Assembly (NCBI GenBank): GCA_013399305.1
Contig: VXAI01000013.1
Coordinates: 4,948,983-5,012,982 of the forward strand
Length of the DNA stretch: 64,000 bases
Origin: Rostratula benghalensis
Taxonomy: Eukaryota; Chordata; Aves; Charadriiformes; Rostratulidae
Direction of reading: 5' to 3'
The position numbers and the translations under genes were made by a program. Position 1 is the first letter of the stretch, and every line of letters starts with the position of its first letter. The notes beneath the pieces were generated by a model. The model was not told the DNA's origin and made no database searches. It worked only from the letters and a program-made list of their open reading frames with translations. This document shows, in pieces, positions 1-13,800 of the stretch.

Positions 1-1430
1 GGAGCTCCTATGCCGGAAGCATGACCTTGCACACCACGACAGGAGGTCGAAGGACGAGGCACCACCATCACAAAGCACAACTACAGGAAGGCTATCAAGG
101 CCACTGGGTAGAGAAGCTGCTCCTTTCTTGTGTTGCATGCACAATGACTGCAATTCCTGTGCATTTTGCAACAGCTCTACTACTTCAAGACCACGAGCAA
201 CAGTGTTCAAAATTCATCATCTTAGCCAGCTAATGCCATAGTTTCCACCAAAACCGCACTAGACGGATTACATGTCAGATTTTGGAAGGTAATTTCCAAC
301 ACCCTGTTTCAGGAAGATCCACTCTTTATTTATCTGTTGAGCCCTTAACACTTCACATATAGCCACTTTTTTTCATGAAGCTTTAGAAAAATTGGCCTCT
401 CCGGCCAGACTTTTGAGGTAATACTGCAAACATTTATGAACACGTGCAATAACCTAACTGCCGTGCTTTTAGTAGCATTCCTGTGACACTTGAGAAAGAT
501 TTTATCAAGTCTGTGCAGCGTGTTTTAAGCAGCTTTTCAGAGCCACTAGAATAAAAGAATCCTCACACAAAACTGGCAAAAATGTTGCAAGAAGCGCATA
601 AACAACTTTTTTAATATTCAGTCATCAGTTGACTTACCACATCTTTAGACCAGCATCCCAGAACTTCCCCCCCACCCTAGATCTGCAAGTTTCCTCAAAA
701 CACTTGGCTACTGAGCATCTATATTCTGTAAGGGTAAAGTCCATCAAGTATTTTCTGACATGAACTTTCCATATTTAATAGAACTTCCAAGCTCACAGAA
801 GAATTCCCATCAGAGTGGTTCTAAGCGAAGCACTCAGAAGCAGGTGTCTGTAAGATGTTAGCAATGCATCAGAATCCAAAAGTGAGTTGCTACTTTAATC
901 TGTTTCCAAAGAACTAATCCTATTTCAGAGCCCAGCTCTATTACGGTCAAAAAGTTCATGAATGGCAGGGATAGTCCAGAAATACTGTGAAAATTACTTC
1001 AATTACAATTAGAAAGCTTAGGAAATCCACAAATTTTGGGGGTAACGTCAGAAAAAATGCACATGGGTATCACCAGCTCTCTCTCTGCATTTCATCCTCT
1101 AAGAGAGAAAAGCATCCAGACTCTTTCCTTTCCCAACAGAGAAGTACAGGATTGTCTAGAATTTGTTTTATTTTTCAATCCCCAAAGAATCATTTACCTT
1201 AGTGACTGGAAAAACTAGGTACCTACACATACACAACTTTGGAAATGACTTCTCACCAACCAGAGTATTTGAAAGCGTTCTGATTAACAGCATTTTGTTC
1301 AAATAAGATGCTTTTAATTATGGTTTTAATTGATTATTGATATTTAACTACAGGTGTTTGCAGGGAAAACATTCTGTATGAATAATTATATGATATGTTC
1401 AAAAAAACCCAGTCACATCTGTTTCCACTG
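1..1430. other. Downstream flank or distal 3'UTR of ARL8
   Basis: AT-rich sequence with no recognisable coding exon or repeat. Part may be transcribed if the distal signal at 325-330 is used. Confidence 0.4.
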
Positions 1431-1435
1431 TGCAG

Positions 1436-1441
1436 TTTATT
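1436..1441 (-). terminator. Candidate polyadenylation signal for ARL8
   Basis: AATAAA on the minus strand lies about 310 nt past the stop and is followed by a GT/T-rich stretch (about 1400-1420). A second AATAAA lies at 325-330, so a longer 3'UTR is also possible. Confidence 0.4.
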
Positions 1442-1750
1442 CAGTTTCAAATTAGAAAAAAATTACTAAGTGTTTGACAATTCACATGCATAAACTCATA
1501 AAGTATTGATTTCTCTTAGTCTTGTATTAAGGCGTTCAGGAATTTCACCTAGACAGACAAGTATCTGGATTTTTTAAAAAAAAAAGAACTCAAATAGAGA
1601 GACAAGCTATAACTCAGTTTTACTTCTGTTAACAAATACAACCAAAGTGAGTCCTGGTAGTACGCAGTTGCATTCTTTATCTTTTCAGTTGTGTACAGCT
1701 GATAGGAGTCAAAGTGATTGGGAAAGAATTATCTTCAGCAAAAGTTTTCT

Positions 1751-1800
1751 TCAACAGTGTCTCGATTTGGAGTGCTGAATAAGCCATTGTAATGTTATGT
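1751..1800 (-). CDS. ARL8BL: ARL8 terminal coding exon 7 (residues 171-186 and stop)
   Basis: The acceptor GGCAG follows a long pyrimidine tract. The exon completes Asp171 and reads [15 protein letters not shown] then TGA. The length is exactly that of ARL8A/B, but the last two residues are His-Cys rather than Arg-Ser. Confidence 0.92.
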
Positions 1801-4800
1801 CTGCCAGGACAGAAAAAAAAAGAAAAAAAAGAGAAACTCAACAGCCTGTTTGCAGAGTGTAAAAGGACAAGAGAACACCAACAGGTTAATACAAATAAAA
1901 ACAACCAACCAACAAACAAAAGCCAGAAACCACAAGCTTTTAATTTACACCTAATTAAAAAATCAGTACTTAAAACTCAAGGTTGATTCTTTTCTGTTGT
2001 TTTTTGTTTGTTTTTAAATTATGCTCATTTTATATTCTTGAAATACGATGACTGGCATCAAGTTCCCTAAACCCCAGATAAACTGTTGGAAAAGCAAAGA
2101 TTTAAGATGACTGTAGAATGAGCTGTAAAATCCAGATGGGAGTGGAATGCATTGTGAGAACAAAGGCAGAAATACACAACCAGAAGGAAAGAGAAGGGCA
2201 AACATCTGACAAAGCATTAAGAAGCCATTTAGGTAGGTTGTAGGAGTCCAAGGTCTCTGAAAGACATGCAACGCTAGGCTAGAATTTGATAGCTGAAATT
2301 GGTACCCCTCCTGATACAATCTAATGCAGTGGGCTGAAAACTGCAGCAGTTCACAAACTGATTCATGAGCAGATTAGATGCTTTTGCCTCAAGGCAATAA
2401 CATCTGTCAGGGAGGTAGGAAGGTTGTCAGGGGGCACCAACAGCTCTAGCCCTCGAATTTAAATTTGTTGCTGCATCTGTCCTAAGTTTGAGACAGCCCT
2501 CCATGAATATCCTGGCAGACCAGCTTAGGTACTGAGACTGCAGACAAAATGATCCCACAGCATCTAAAATGAAGCTAATAACTATATACTCATCTTCCAC
2601 AGTCTCTCAGGACACAGAAACTGGCAGCTTTACACCTACACCTCCTGATGAGACCAGTGAGCTTGGCTGCCACTTGTACTGAAAAATAATCATCATCTCG
2701 TTCAACTGCACTGATATCCATCAGAAATGCAGAGGAAGAAGACAGTGCCCAGTCTCCTCCTTAGCAGCCTCGTAGTTTCATCACCTTAATAAGCTATGTT
2801 GTCATTATAGTTTTTAATTATAAATTATATTTTCCAGTCCTTTGATCTCCTTAGGTTTTTGCCCAATCTCTTTTCAGTTTCTCAAGGTCTTCTTCAAAAT
2901 ATGGCACCCAGTGCCCCAGTAAGTGTCTGCACAGTTCCAAACACATGCAACATATGCAGCCTGCTCCCACTTGTTAGTTCTTTGAGCAAATACTCAGGAA
3001 TCAGGTTGCCTTTTCTAGACAAAATGTTATCCTGGAGGATACCTGACTGCTTTGCAGTTAAGATTTGATTCTTTTTCATCACTGTCCCCAGGACTCCCAC
3101 AAGTAAGTGATGTACGTGGTCCTGCATTAATGATCATTATTTGCATTATTTTCCTGTCCCCACATTTTAGCATGCTTTTTTTGCATGCTTTTCTCCTCCA
3201 GGCCATCCATACAAATGAACCAGGATCAAAACCTATTTTCTCCAGGATTCTTTTAGAATTTAATCTGGTTTTACCAGTTTATAGTCACAATACAACTTCT
3301 GAGATCCTCCACTGTAGCCTCGCCAATTTGATGAGGATCAAGCACTGTGTTTCTAAAATCTCAATTGCCTTTACTGCCCTCCATCCATGAATATGTTGTC
3401 TTCCTCAGTCCTTATATCCCAAAGTCTAATCTTCCCCATTGTAGCAGCACATCCTGCATATTTCCCTTACTCAAGAGCCAGCTGTTGCACCCCAAGCTGC
3501 AGCAAAACTAGGTCTGGCCTTCTAACCAGGTACCCAAGTGCTGTACACCATTTCCAGGAGAAGCCCTCACTGCCTAACATGCCCCTGCACACATCTGACA
3601 TCTCCTCCAACCCCTCGAATCCCAGGTGTCATGGCATAGTCTCCTCACCACCTCCACTACCTGGTCATCTCTCCCAAGACTGAGAATTTCCCCTGCTGCT
3701 GCTGAGAGAAACTGGCTTTCCTCCTGTTCCCGCTCCCACAGTCTCTCTGCTGAGCCCCACAGAGCTACCCAGCTCCTCTAATTGGCTTTTGTAAGAAAAG
3801 GGGATTAAATATGCTTTTCCAAGGTCCTTGTCAAATTAATTTCATAACTTCTCAAGGAGCTAAATAATTCTATAAGGGACTTCTAAATTACACATGCTTT
3901 TATATTTAAAAAAAACACAAAAAACAATTGCATGCACTATTTGCAAACAAATCTTTCAAAGAAAATTGCTTTTTTCAATTATATATTGGAGCTTGATTTT
4001 CAAATCTCATTAACACTTTCAACATCTGAGTCAAAGAAGAAAGTATGTATTGATAATGCTGCAAGAAAGAGAGGCTTACCGATGTTAGCCTTCTCTTTAC
4101 ACGAAATAGAATAGCAACAGATTTCTCTGTCTTTAATAGCTGAAAGGTTTCTGCAGAAAAAAAATATTACAAGATAGTAGTGGTATAAATCCACAAAGAC
4201 TGACAACAAAAATTTCCATTGAATTACATGTTTTCTGCTTTCTACTCAGTAGGTTCAATTCTATCCTTAGATATCTTTTTTTTTTTTTTTTAATATGATG
4301 CTGCACACAAAAAACCCTACATTTCAAAATACAAAGATTAAAAGGATATGAAATAATTTCATAAAAATTCAAATTTCTGATTAAATCAGTGTAACAGTGA
4401 GTAATAAAAACACATATATCCATGAGCTGAAGTACCACTTTATAATGGTAACAAAGTAACATTACCATGTCTTCCAATTCACCTTTCACTCTTTTCATTT
4501 ATAATCCAGAGTTCTTATCTCTAGTGAGTCTTATAACCAAGTAACAGTACTCAAATGATCACATCATTAATCTTCAGGATGTCTGTTTTACCAGATGTAA
4601 ATATATCACATCTGATTCCTACTGAAAGGATGTGATGCCTCTACATTTTGGAAGAAACTGCTTCTTAAATAACTTATGTTTCTTTCTGGGAATTTTCGTA
4701 CCACCATTGGAATTTCTGATCACTTTATTTATGGGGGTTTTTTTTCATTTATTAATCCTCACACAATTGACACAGACATGCAGGAAACAGATTACAATCC

Positions 4801-7800
4801 TGGAGCAGATGGAGAGTGGAGGCACCGAGAAAGAGAGTCCTGAGATCACACAGGAGACTCTAATAAAGAAGACAACTAAATAGTGACCTCCCTGGACTTC
4901 AGGAGATACAGCAACGTGGCAAAACAGGCTAATTGGATCGTGGGCTGCATTAGGAAGAGGGTTGCCAGCCCCTTGAGCCAAGTGATCGTTCCCCTCTTCT
5001 TACCCCTGGTGAGGCCACAGCTGGAATGCTGTGTCCAGTTCTGGGCTTCCTAGTATAAGAGGGATGCGGAGCTAGTGGAAAGAGTCCAGTGAAGGGTCAC
5101 TAAAATGACAGAAACTGGATCATGTCACATCTTATGAAAGGCTGAGAGAGTTGGGACTGTTTAGCCTGGAAAGAAAAGCGTTGATGGAGGGGCTTTCTAA
5201 TTTCTAATCTTTCTAATTTCTGAAAATTTCTAATCTTTCTAATTTGTACAAATATCTGAAGGGAGGCTGTAAAGAAGATGGAGTCCAGTGACAGGACAAG
5301 AGGCAACAGGCACAAACTGAAACACAGGAGGCCTCCTCTGAACAGAAAGAAACAATTTTTACCTCTGAGGATGACTCAATACTGGTACAGGTTGCTGAAT
5401 CTCCATCCTTACAGATACTCAAAAGCCATCTGGACATGGTCCATGGTATTCAGCTCTAGGTGGCTCTGCTTGAGCAGGTGAGTGGACAAGATGACCTCCA
5501 GAGGTCCCTTCCAATCTCAGCCATTCTGTGATTCTGCATTTCCTAAGTTCCAGTTTAGCTGTTTAGCCTTTGGACCATCCTTCTACACTGAAACTTCACT
5601 TCACTTGCACTTCCTGCTGTCTATGTGATTTGAGACACAGAACCCTATTCTGTAAAATTATTTCTATACTGGATATTTTTACAAAACTGTGTATTTCCTT
5701 TACAAATAGCCTTAACAATGCATCAATTTAAGTTAGTTTCAGTAATCTGTAAGTATATGCTTTGGATACATGCCAAAAATATCTGAATTGCTTAAATTTA
5801 CAGACAGTAGTTTGAAATAGCTCTGTTCTAATGCCATTCGAGCATGAAACTGCCACTAAAATGTACTCTGAAAAGAGTAAGTGAGCCTATTACTATCTAG
5901 AGCAGTTGTATCTTCAGTGATGGGAAAACAGGATTATCTGAAACAACTGTATACAACCGAAACAGTAATCAAGGGAGGTTCAAATCTACTGCAGTCAGTT
6001 ATCAGCCTAGATTGCTATTTCAACTGCCAGCAGAGCTCAAAGTGGAGCATCTGAGAATGTAAAATTGAAGCTGTTATAGCTGGTTATTGCCATAGACTAC
6101 CAGCAACATTCTCTTACATATCAAAATGGTTATCAAGCATTGTAACAGGCTGCCTAGGGAAGTGGTGGAGTCACCACCCCTGGAGGTACTCAAAAATGCA
6201 TAGATGTGGTGCTTAGGGACATGGATTAGTGGTGGACTTGGCAGTGCTGGGTTAATGGTTGGACTCAATGATCTTAAAGGTCTTTTCCAACCTAAAGGAT
6301 ACATTTCAACAGATTTCAATCTATGATTCTATGAATTTCACCGAGTTTCAGCTTTTTACACAGGACAGCTACTTACAATTTCTCAATTAACTGCTTTTCA
6401 TCCAGTGCACCCGGGAGGTCTCTTTTATTTCCAAGGACTAACACCTAAAAGAAATCATTCATATTCATATTAAATAAAGGAGTAATAAAAAAATATTTTT
6501 GTCTTTAACCATTTGTTGGCATTATTTTGGGAACTTGAGGTCAAGTATTTAGAACACAAAAGCCTACATGTTCAAAATGATCAACAGCTGTGGGAGTATC
6601 ATGGAAATCCTGCTCCTAGCCAGAGTCAGATGCACACCCTCTGAAAACTGGATCCAGTTATTTCTGGGTGCATCAGTATCAGAGATCTCCTCTGGAAGTG
6701 AATCTCTCCATTCCGGATGGCATTATGGGATGCTGTTAGATTGCACTAAGTGCATTCATTTTGCATCCAACTAAACCTGGAGGAAAGCATGCATCAGGTA
6801 CACTCAAGCCACCAAAAGACATTCAATCCACAGGGCCAGACTACTGTTAATAAAAAGTTGGGCCCTAGAAGCAGAGGCCAGGTCCTCAAGACCCAGGCGT
6901 GATTCTCTCTAGTTTTTCCCCCAGCTGCTTCATGTTGACTAAACACCCAGGCTACCAAAACATGGATCACCCAAGCATCAGCCAAATGAACGATTCCTCT
7001 CCTTTCCCTTTGAGCCTCCGTGGCAGAAATCAGAAGGGCAGCCAGACAGAGTTAGGGCTGAGAAATGCACAAACATTACTGAATAAATGCTGGAACTTTG
7101 AAGTTCCTATGCAATACATAAGGCTTCAAATATAAATAAAGGTCAGATGAATGGGTTGAGCACATTCTAAGATAAAGCAAGCAACAGAAGGCTTTTCTAA
7201 TTATGATCACATTCTTGTTTTCCAGATGTGTTACAATTCTGACTCAAGATTGTCCCATTATTTCCCATGAATCTGGAACACGTTAGAACTCCTTACTTGC
7301 AGCCTCAGATTAATAAAGCTATCTTAAAATCCATAACGCCTGAGTACAATAAATTGAAGGAAGTTCAATACCAGTTACTACCTATGAAATAAAAATAAGT
7401 AAAAAAGTACATTACTGCACCTTGGTAATTACTTTGCTGGTCAGGCTGGGCGATTGGAATGTGATATCATAACATATAAAAGGAAAGGAACTTAATTAAA
7501 AACTTCTGAAGATATGAGAGACCTATCATTTCAGGAAGAAAACGTGCAAAGTAAAACAGGATGTGAAGACAGTACAAAGGACAGGCAATGTCACTTGCCA
7601 TGAACAGTGTGACTATTGATTCCTGTAGGATTTGTTCAATATGTACTTAACATAAAAAAAATGGAACAGTAATAGCTAACCTTATAAAAAAGATGGACAG
7701 TCACTTGAAAAATTCTCCTTAGAGAATAGACATACAACAACATTATTCTCACAACGATGCCACGTTGGCTTCTGTCTACTCATCCCCAGATGACTTTGAT

Positions 7801-10800
7801 CACTTGCACTGGCCAAGCATCCAAATATTTACTTACAAAAAAGGGGGACAAGCAAGAGCCATCGAGTTGTGAGTAATTTCTTCCTGCTCTGTATGTGCTT
7901 GCTTTCTTATCATCAACAGTATGAACTCTTGCTTGGTGGTGTCAGCATCCAAGACCAATGCTAACCTGACTGATTCCTACTAGCTCTATAGTGGCAGGTT
8001 GTTTAATGAAACATCATTAGTCTCCATCTCCATATTTCCTCACTAGAATTTCAGCAGAATATACTATTCTTTGACACGGGAAAACAGATGCATACTTGCA
8101 TTCTTTCCATACAGTTTAGCTTGAAAACTAAAAAGTCAAGCAAAATTAGAAGTCATGACACAGAAAAAGTCAAGCTTCTCCATAGACTCTGGAAGCAGAG
8201 GACACTACTTGATGTTAGTGCCTGCCAACCCTCAGAAAGACAAATCTCATGTGCCTTAAGATACTGCCAAAAACACCTCTGGGTCACTGGTTCAAACCCA
8301 GCCAACAAGGGGACTGACTGGAAGTAATTACTGTCTGATAATGCCACATGTGAAAATGAATTTTTTCCAAATCTGTTCTGACCTTTAGACTAGAAAAGGT
8401 CTAAACACACTGCAGCACTGATAAGATGCTGAGTCCTCTGAAAAAATGTCACAATAATTTTTCTAAGAGCACTCAATGTATCAAGGCTGCATCACATTTA
8501 AGCTTTTATTTTCAAAAGTCCAGCGGAACCATGAGGAATTAATGAGGATTTAGGCTACGTGGAGGTAAGAATCAAAATACTTACTGGAATTCCATGCAGT
8601 TGTGGCTTATCTATCAAACTGTGTAGCTCATTCTTTGAAGCTTCCACTTTTTCCAAGTCTGCTGCATCCACCATGTAACTGCAATGGGAACAGAGTTATT
8701 GTACTGTCCATTACTTGCAGAAAGTTGCAGTAAAACATCTGAAACGTGACATATGTGTTCACATAGACAACAACATTAAGACAATCCTGAGCTCCATAAG
8801 CCTCACATTTATTAATACAGGAAGATACAGAATTAAATATGGGCTGTGGGGAAAAAATAGCACAGAACATGCAGTTAATTATATACTTGGGTTGGCAGAC
8901 GTGCAAAACACACTCCTGCTATCCTGTTGGGTCTTCTTGTGGGGTGGAGGTGGACAGGAAGAAAAGCATTTCTATAGTAATAGAAAATGTATTTTTAAAT
9001 ATATATTATGTGCATACACAAGAAAACTTACACAACTGCATTGACTCCTCTGCAGTAACGCTCCCACATGCTTCGAAATCTTGGCTGCCCTCCAATGTCC
9101 CATACCTGGAAAAGGCAAGAACACCTCAATCCCAAAACCTTTTTGAACCACACCGTACTAAGAGAACGGAACAAAAAAGCTCTTAAATGCAGCATGCAGG
9201 TTGTATTAACAGTGCCTAAATGCAGGCAGGTTTTTAAGCAACCTTCCTCGAGAGACTGGTCTTCTCAGTCCCTTCCAGTCAATGGAGAGAGAATCAGGCA
9301 CATTCACAGGGCAAGTCAGTCCTGTGACCTTAGCAGCTCCAAATGTCCATTTGGAGAACTCCACCCTTTCCCACTCACTGTCTTACTCAGACACCAAAGT
9401 GGATTCACACAGCCTAAAACTCACAAAGAATAGCACCATTGTATAAAAACAGTTATGAAGTTGCATTTTTTATGGAGCTAGGGAGAGGTGAGTTAAGAAG
9501 GCATCAAGCCTTCAGCAGGATAAAGACAGATATGAAGTAAATAAAGAGTTGGTCAGAGAGCAGGTTGAGCCCATGTAAAGGATGATATACTTTAGGGAGC
9601 TCCAATACCTCCATACCCCTCCCATTTGTTCATCAAATGTGCTTTAAACGACACATGGATTAACTGATCAGAACCAGAAAGGAAACAGTAGTGCAGGGTA
9701 CGCCCAAAGTGATTCATCAGTGAATCTTAAAGAAAGGAAGCTCAAATTCTGCTTGGGATTTTATAAAGCTCCAATCCTGCAAATTCTAGTGCCTGGCAAT
9801 CCCACTGAACTCCTTATCATTAAAGACCAGGACATTATTTTTCTGTAAGGGAGTTACTTATTCTGCTTTGCTTGCAAAAATTCAGGATTTTTGGTGGATG
9901 ACAATAATCTTGTTTCAAAACTGTCTCCAAGATCTAGGATTTTGGAAAGGATCTAAATCATGCAGGAAAGGGCTACACGATGATGTAGCTGTTGCAGTTA
10001 CATCCTAAGACAGCTGTGTTACAAGTAATACAACTATTAAAATAATGATGAAAGCTGAAAAATAAAAAGGATTTGTTCTTATATCTAAAAAACTGATTTG
10101 TTCCTATGTCAAAGAAATGACATAATTATTTCTTATTTTAATCAGACTTAGCTAGCAAAACAATAGGTACTACACAGCAGATCTAGGAGGCATATCCATT
10201 ACAGCACAAACTAAATATGGTAGTAACATACAAAGAAGCAAGAGCCATTTTCGTATTTATATTTTATAAAACCAAAACACACTAAACCTACTATGGCAAA
10301 AAAGACTTGCACAGAAGAGCGAGACTTAATAGACCCCTGGGATAATAAAGTCTTCTTCAACTAATTCAGCTATATTTTAAATTTCACAATCCATACATCA
10401 TATTAATGTATCAATTTATCTATCATTTTCAACACCTTATGTTCATATTTTAGAAAGAAGTGTTTCCCATATCACCATTAAAATAACTCCCTGATTGATA
10501 TCTTACTCTTCCTTCTGGCATAAAATTAGTGTATCAGCTAAATGCACATTGCCTTTGAACCCCTTCATAAGATCAAGTATTTTACACATTAAAGAGAGTT
10601 GAGTGAACTTCTGCCCATGAACTGGTTATCAATTATTATCCATACTGCCATTTGAAGTGCTTTTTCAAAAGTCTTAATAAAATAAACTCTTATTTAAAAA
10701 ACTTGAAAGAGGTAAGAACACAGTTCAGTATTATAGTTAAGATGACAAACCTCACACCAACACTAATTATTCCAATATCTCATCAGGACCTTGAAACTAT

Positions 10801-13800
10801 CAGTAACCATCTGGTGCACATCTGTGTGTCTGGAAAAAGAAACCAAATTATTTTCTTGGCAGATCAGAGAAGAAAGAAGGGGAAAGAGGACAGGGAAGGC
10901 CAGTAGCAAAATTAGATTTTTGGAGATTGACAGCGATTATTCCTGGTAGTCAGAAAAATCTACAAGATAGAGTAGCCTGGACTAATCACATAATAAATAC
11001 AAGATAAAGAAATATTGGTTTTGTCCTTTTTTGATGATATATTGTATCTATAGTGTATTAAATTGCACTGCAGAACAAGTGTTGTTCTCATTAAGAGAGT
11101 CACCTTGAAACAATGGAAAGATAAGTCATTTCCAGTCAGTTTCTCTAATAAGGCTTACAGCTATTCATTCAAGTACAACATGAAGGACAGAAGACAGAGT
11201 AGCGCCTGGGAATCCTGTTTACACCAATATATTAAGTTATAATTATCTGAAATAGGTAAAGAAAATAAATGTATGAAATAAAAGAAAAAATCCTCACCTC
11301 TTTGCCTATGAAATTGAAATGTTGCTAGTAGTAACTTTCTCATACTCTTTACAATATTGAATAGATAATGACAGAGTTAACTATTCAAAAACTCAATCTC
11401 TGCCCCATTTCCACTGTACGTGACTGAACAGACAGAACTGTGAGAATCCAAGAGGCACCCAGGAAGCAAAGAGGAGAGGTCTTAGTATTAAAAAAGTTTT
11501 CTTGCATGAGTTTTGCATGCTTTGTGCATCATCTATTTTTGCATCCCAGTAGTTAATAAAAGGTAAATTCAGGGTGTGAACTGGGAGAGGCAGAAGACTC
11601 TAATAGCAGAATATACAACTAGCTTTATTTTGTCTGGGTGTTTTTGCACCCAGAGATTGGACTTCAAATTGGCCCCATGGCTTTCGTTGGTCCCTCAGGA
11701 ATAAAATTTTCATAGTATTTAAGAGATAATTTTACCCCTAGAAGACCAGCTGATTTTAAGAATCAGAAAAAGCCTACGGAATAACTAAACAAACAAGAGA
11801 AAAAGTTTCATTGATACCCAGTACCATTGCCTCTGAAGAGATTAAAATCTCAAACTGTTTAAACTCAAAGGTGTACATTTTATTTCTCCCATATTTTATA
11901 AATCACAGTTTGTTCCTGTCTGCTCCTACAGAGTACTAATTCTTGTCATGCTGGCAGGTCCACACTCTCATAAAATAATACAATACTTCAATTTGTAAAC
12001 TAGATTTAACACCATACTTCGGAATCATCATTTACCACAGAGTTTATACTTACCTGTTAAATTATTTTAAATCTGAAATCTCTCTGGACATGTCTCTTGC
12101 CCAATTTCTTCATGCAGATCGAAGGCTCCTCAGGACTGCTATGCTTAAGGAGCAAACTCTTGCACAGAGGGGTACCATGACAGTTGAGCAAAAATGCAGC
12201 TGGGGAATAGGTTCACATTTTTTTTTGAAAGCTGTCAGTTACAGGAAGGTTCATTAACACTCGTGTTGCTTTTGATTAGTTTCTATTGTGGGAAGGCTTG
12301 GGGGTTAACAAGAAAGTTGCAGGGATTTTCCAGATGGTGTTTTTCAATGTCAGTTTCAAATGGCTTTTTTTCAGATGTGAAGAGTAGGATATTTCTTGGA
12401 CAGAGAAGTGTACAGTGACACACTTGTATCTCAATGTCAAGACATGGTTTCAGTACCTACGATCTTCACTGGTCAGTGAAACCCAGACAGCTATTCAAGC
12501 CACCAGATGTGACATCTTCTTTAGGATGACAAAATTACCCTCTAAGCTTGACGGTACCATCCAGAGTTCCTCTGACTATTACTAAAGGAGGTTAACCCTC
12601 GTTGCAGACATACAGCTGAGTACATTCAGGCATCTTAACTTGCAAGCTGAACCCAAAACTACAAATACTCAAACTCAGAAACATATCTTTCTGCCTGGGA
12701 GTATTCAGCAAATACCAGCCACCAAACCTAAGCTGAACAAACAGGTGAGGAAATTCTAAACACAAAATAATGCATCACATTATACACAGACAAGTCCATG
12801 TGTACTGAGATGTGATTAATGAGCTTATGCATAGGCAGCAAGCAGCCGTAGCACTCACAGCCAACTCAACACATAATGACTGGGAGTGACTGGGAAGCAT
12901 GGGATTCATTTCCCTCAACTTCAGCCACCTAAAATGTAGGCATCTAATCCAAGTGACTAAATCTCTGTTCTCAGAGGGCACCCACAGCAGGAAATGATTC
13001 CATCTGTCTTGCCCACCAGCTGAACCATCCCTGCAAAACACTCACTGCTCCCCACAAAGCTTAGCGTCTGCCTCAGATGGGCTTCCTCCTTTTCATCTGG
13101 CTGAACTCAGGGAACACAAATCCTAAATAGTCACCTATCCTAGACTGGAATCTTCAACTGGTAATGTTCTGCTTTCCCCAAATGGAAAGAATAAAAAGAG
13201 CTCAATCAAATAACCTTAATTTTTTTTAATAAATTGCCCTGTGGATATAAAATATAGAGCCTTACTTATACTAGCCATGAAACCTATTATGGAAGTTAGA
13301 ATACCTTACTACCTTGGAATACTTACTACCTATCATCCTATAATGCCTTTACAGTTGCTCTTAAAGCTGAAAAAAAAACCCCATGCCACATGGCTACATT
13401 TTCTGCAGGCAACACTTTGCAGAACACACTGAATCTTTGAAATCAGTCTTGGTTCTTTAAAGAAGCCTGTTGTCACTCCTCACTGGCAATAAAGTCCAAC
13501 TTCTGAACATTTTTTGCAACTCAGCATTTTATTTTTGTCACGTCAGACAGAAAAAACACTATATGCACACTGCACAGTTCATAATTACTTAATTTAATTA
13601 CAGCATTTTCACTGAAGAATGGGAAATGGACTTAGACTTGCAACAGAAAATGCCTGAACATCTTCAACTCCTGAAAACAAGTGCAGAAGCATTTCAGTGG
13701 AGGGAGTTATTTTTCAATGTCCAGGGTACATTTCCCATTTCATCAGAGGCACAGGGTACAATATTGGAAGAAACAACAGGTGGATTTTACGCAAGACACA

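Larger units (their letters stand above)
4151..6376 (-). other. ARL8 intron 5
   Basis: Holds a T-run near 4277-4292, two plus-strand CR1 fragments (about 4905-5536 and 6128-6335) and otherwise AT-rich sequence with no gene. Confidence 0.7.

Noticed and set aside
1..233. His-rich 70-codon ORF at the window start
   Set aside because: Short, unrecognised, and on the opposite strand in the probable ARL8 3' flank.
8280..8310. GGTTCAAACCC resembling a tRNA B box
   Set aside because: No A box, cloverleaf or acceptor stem can be formed at the expected spacing.
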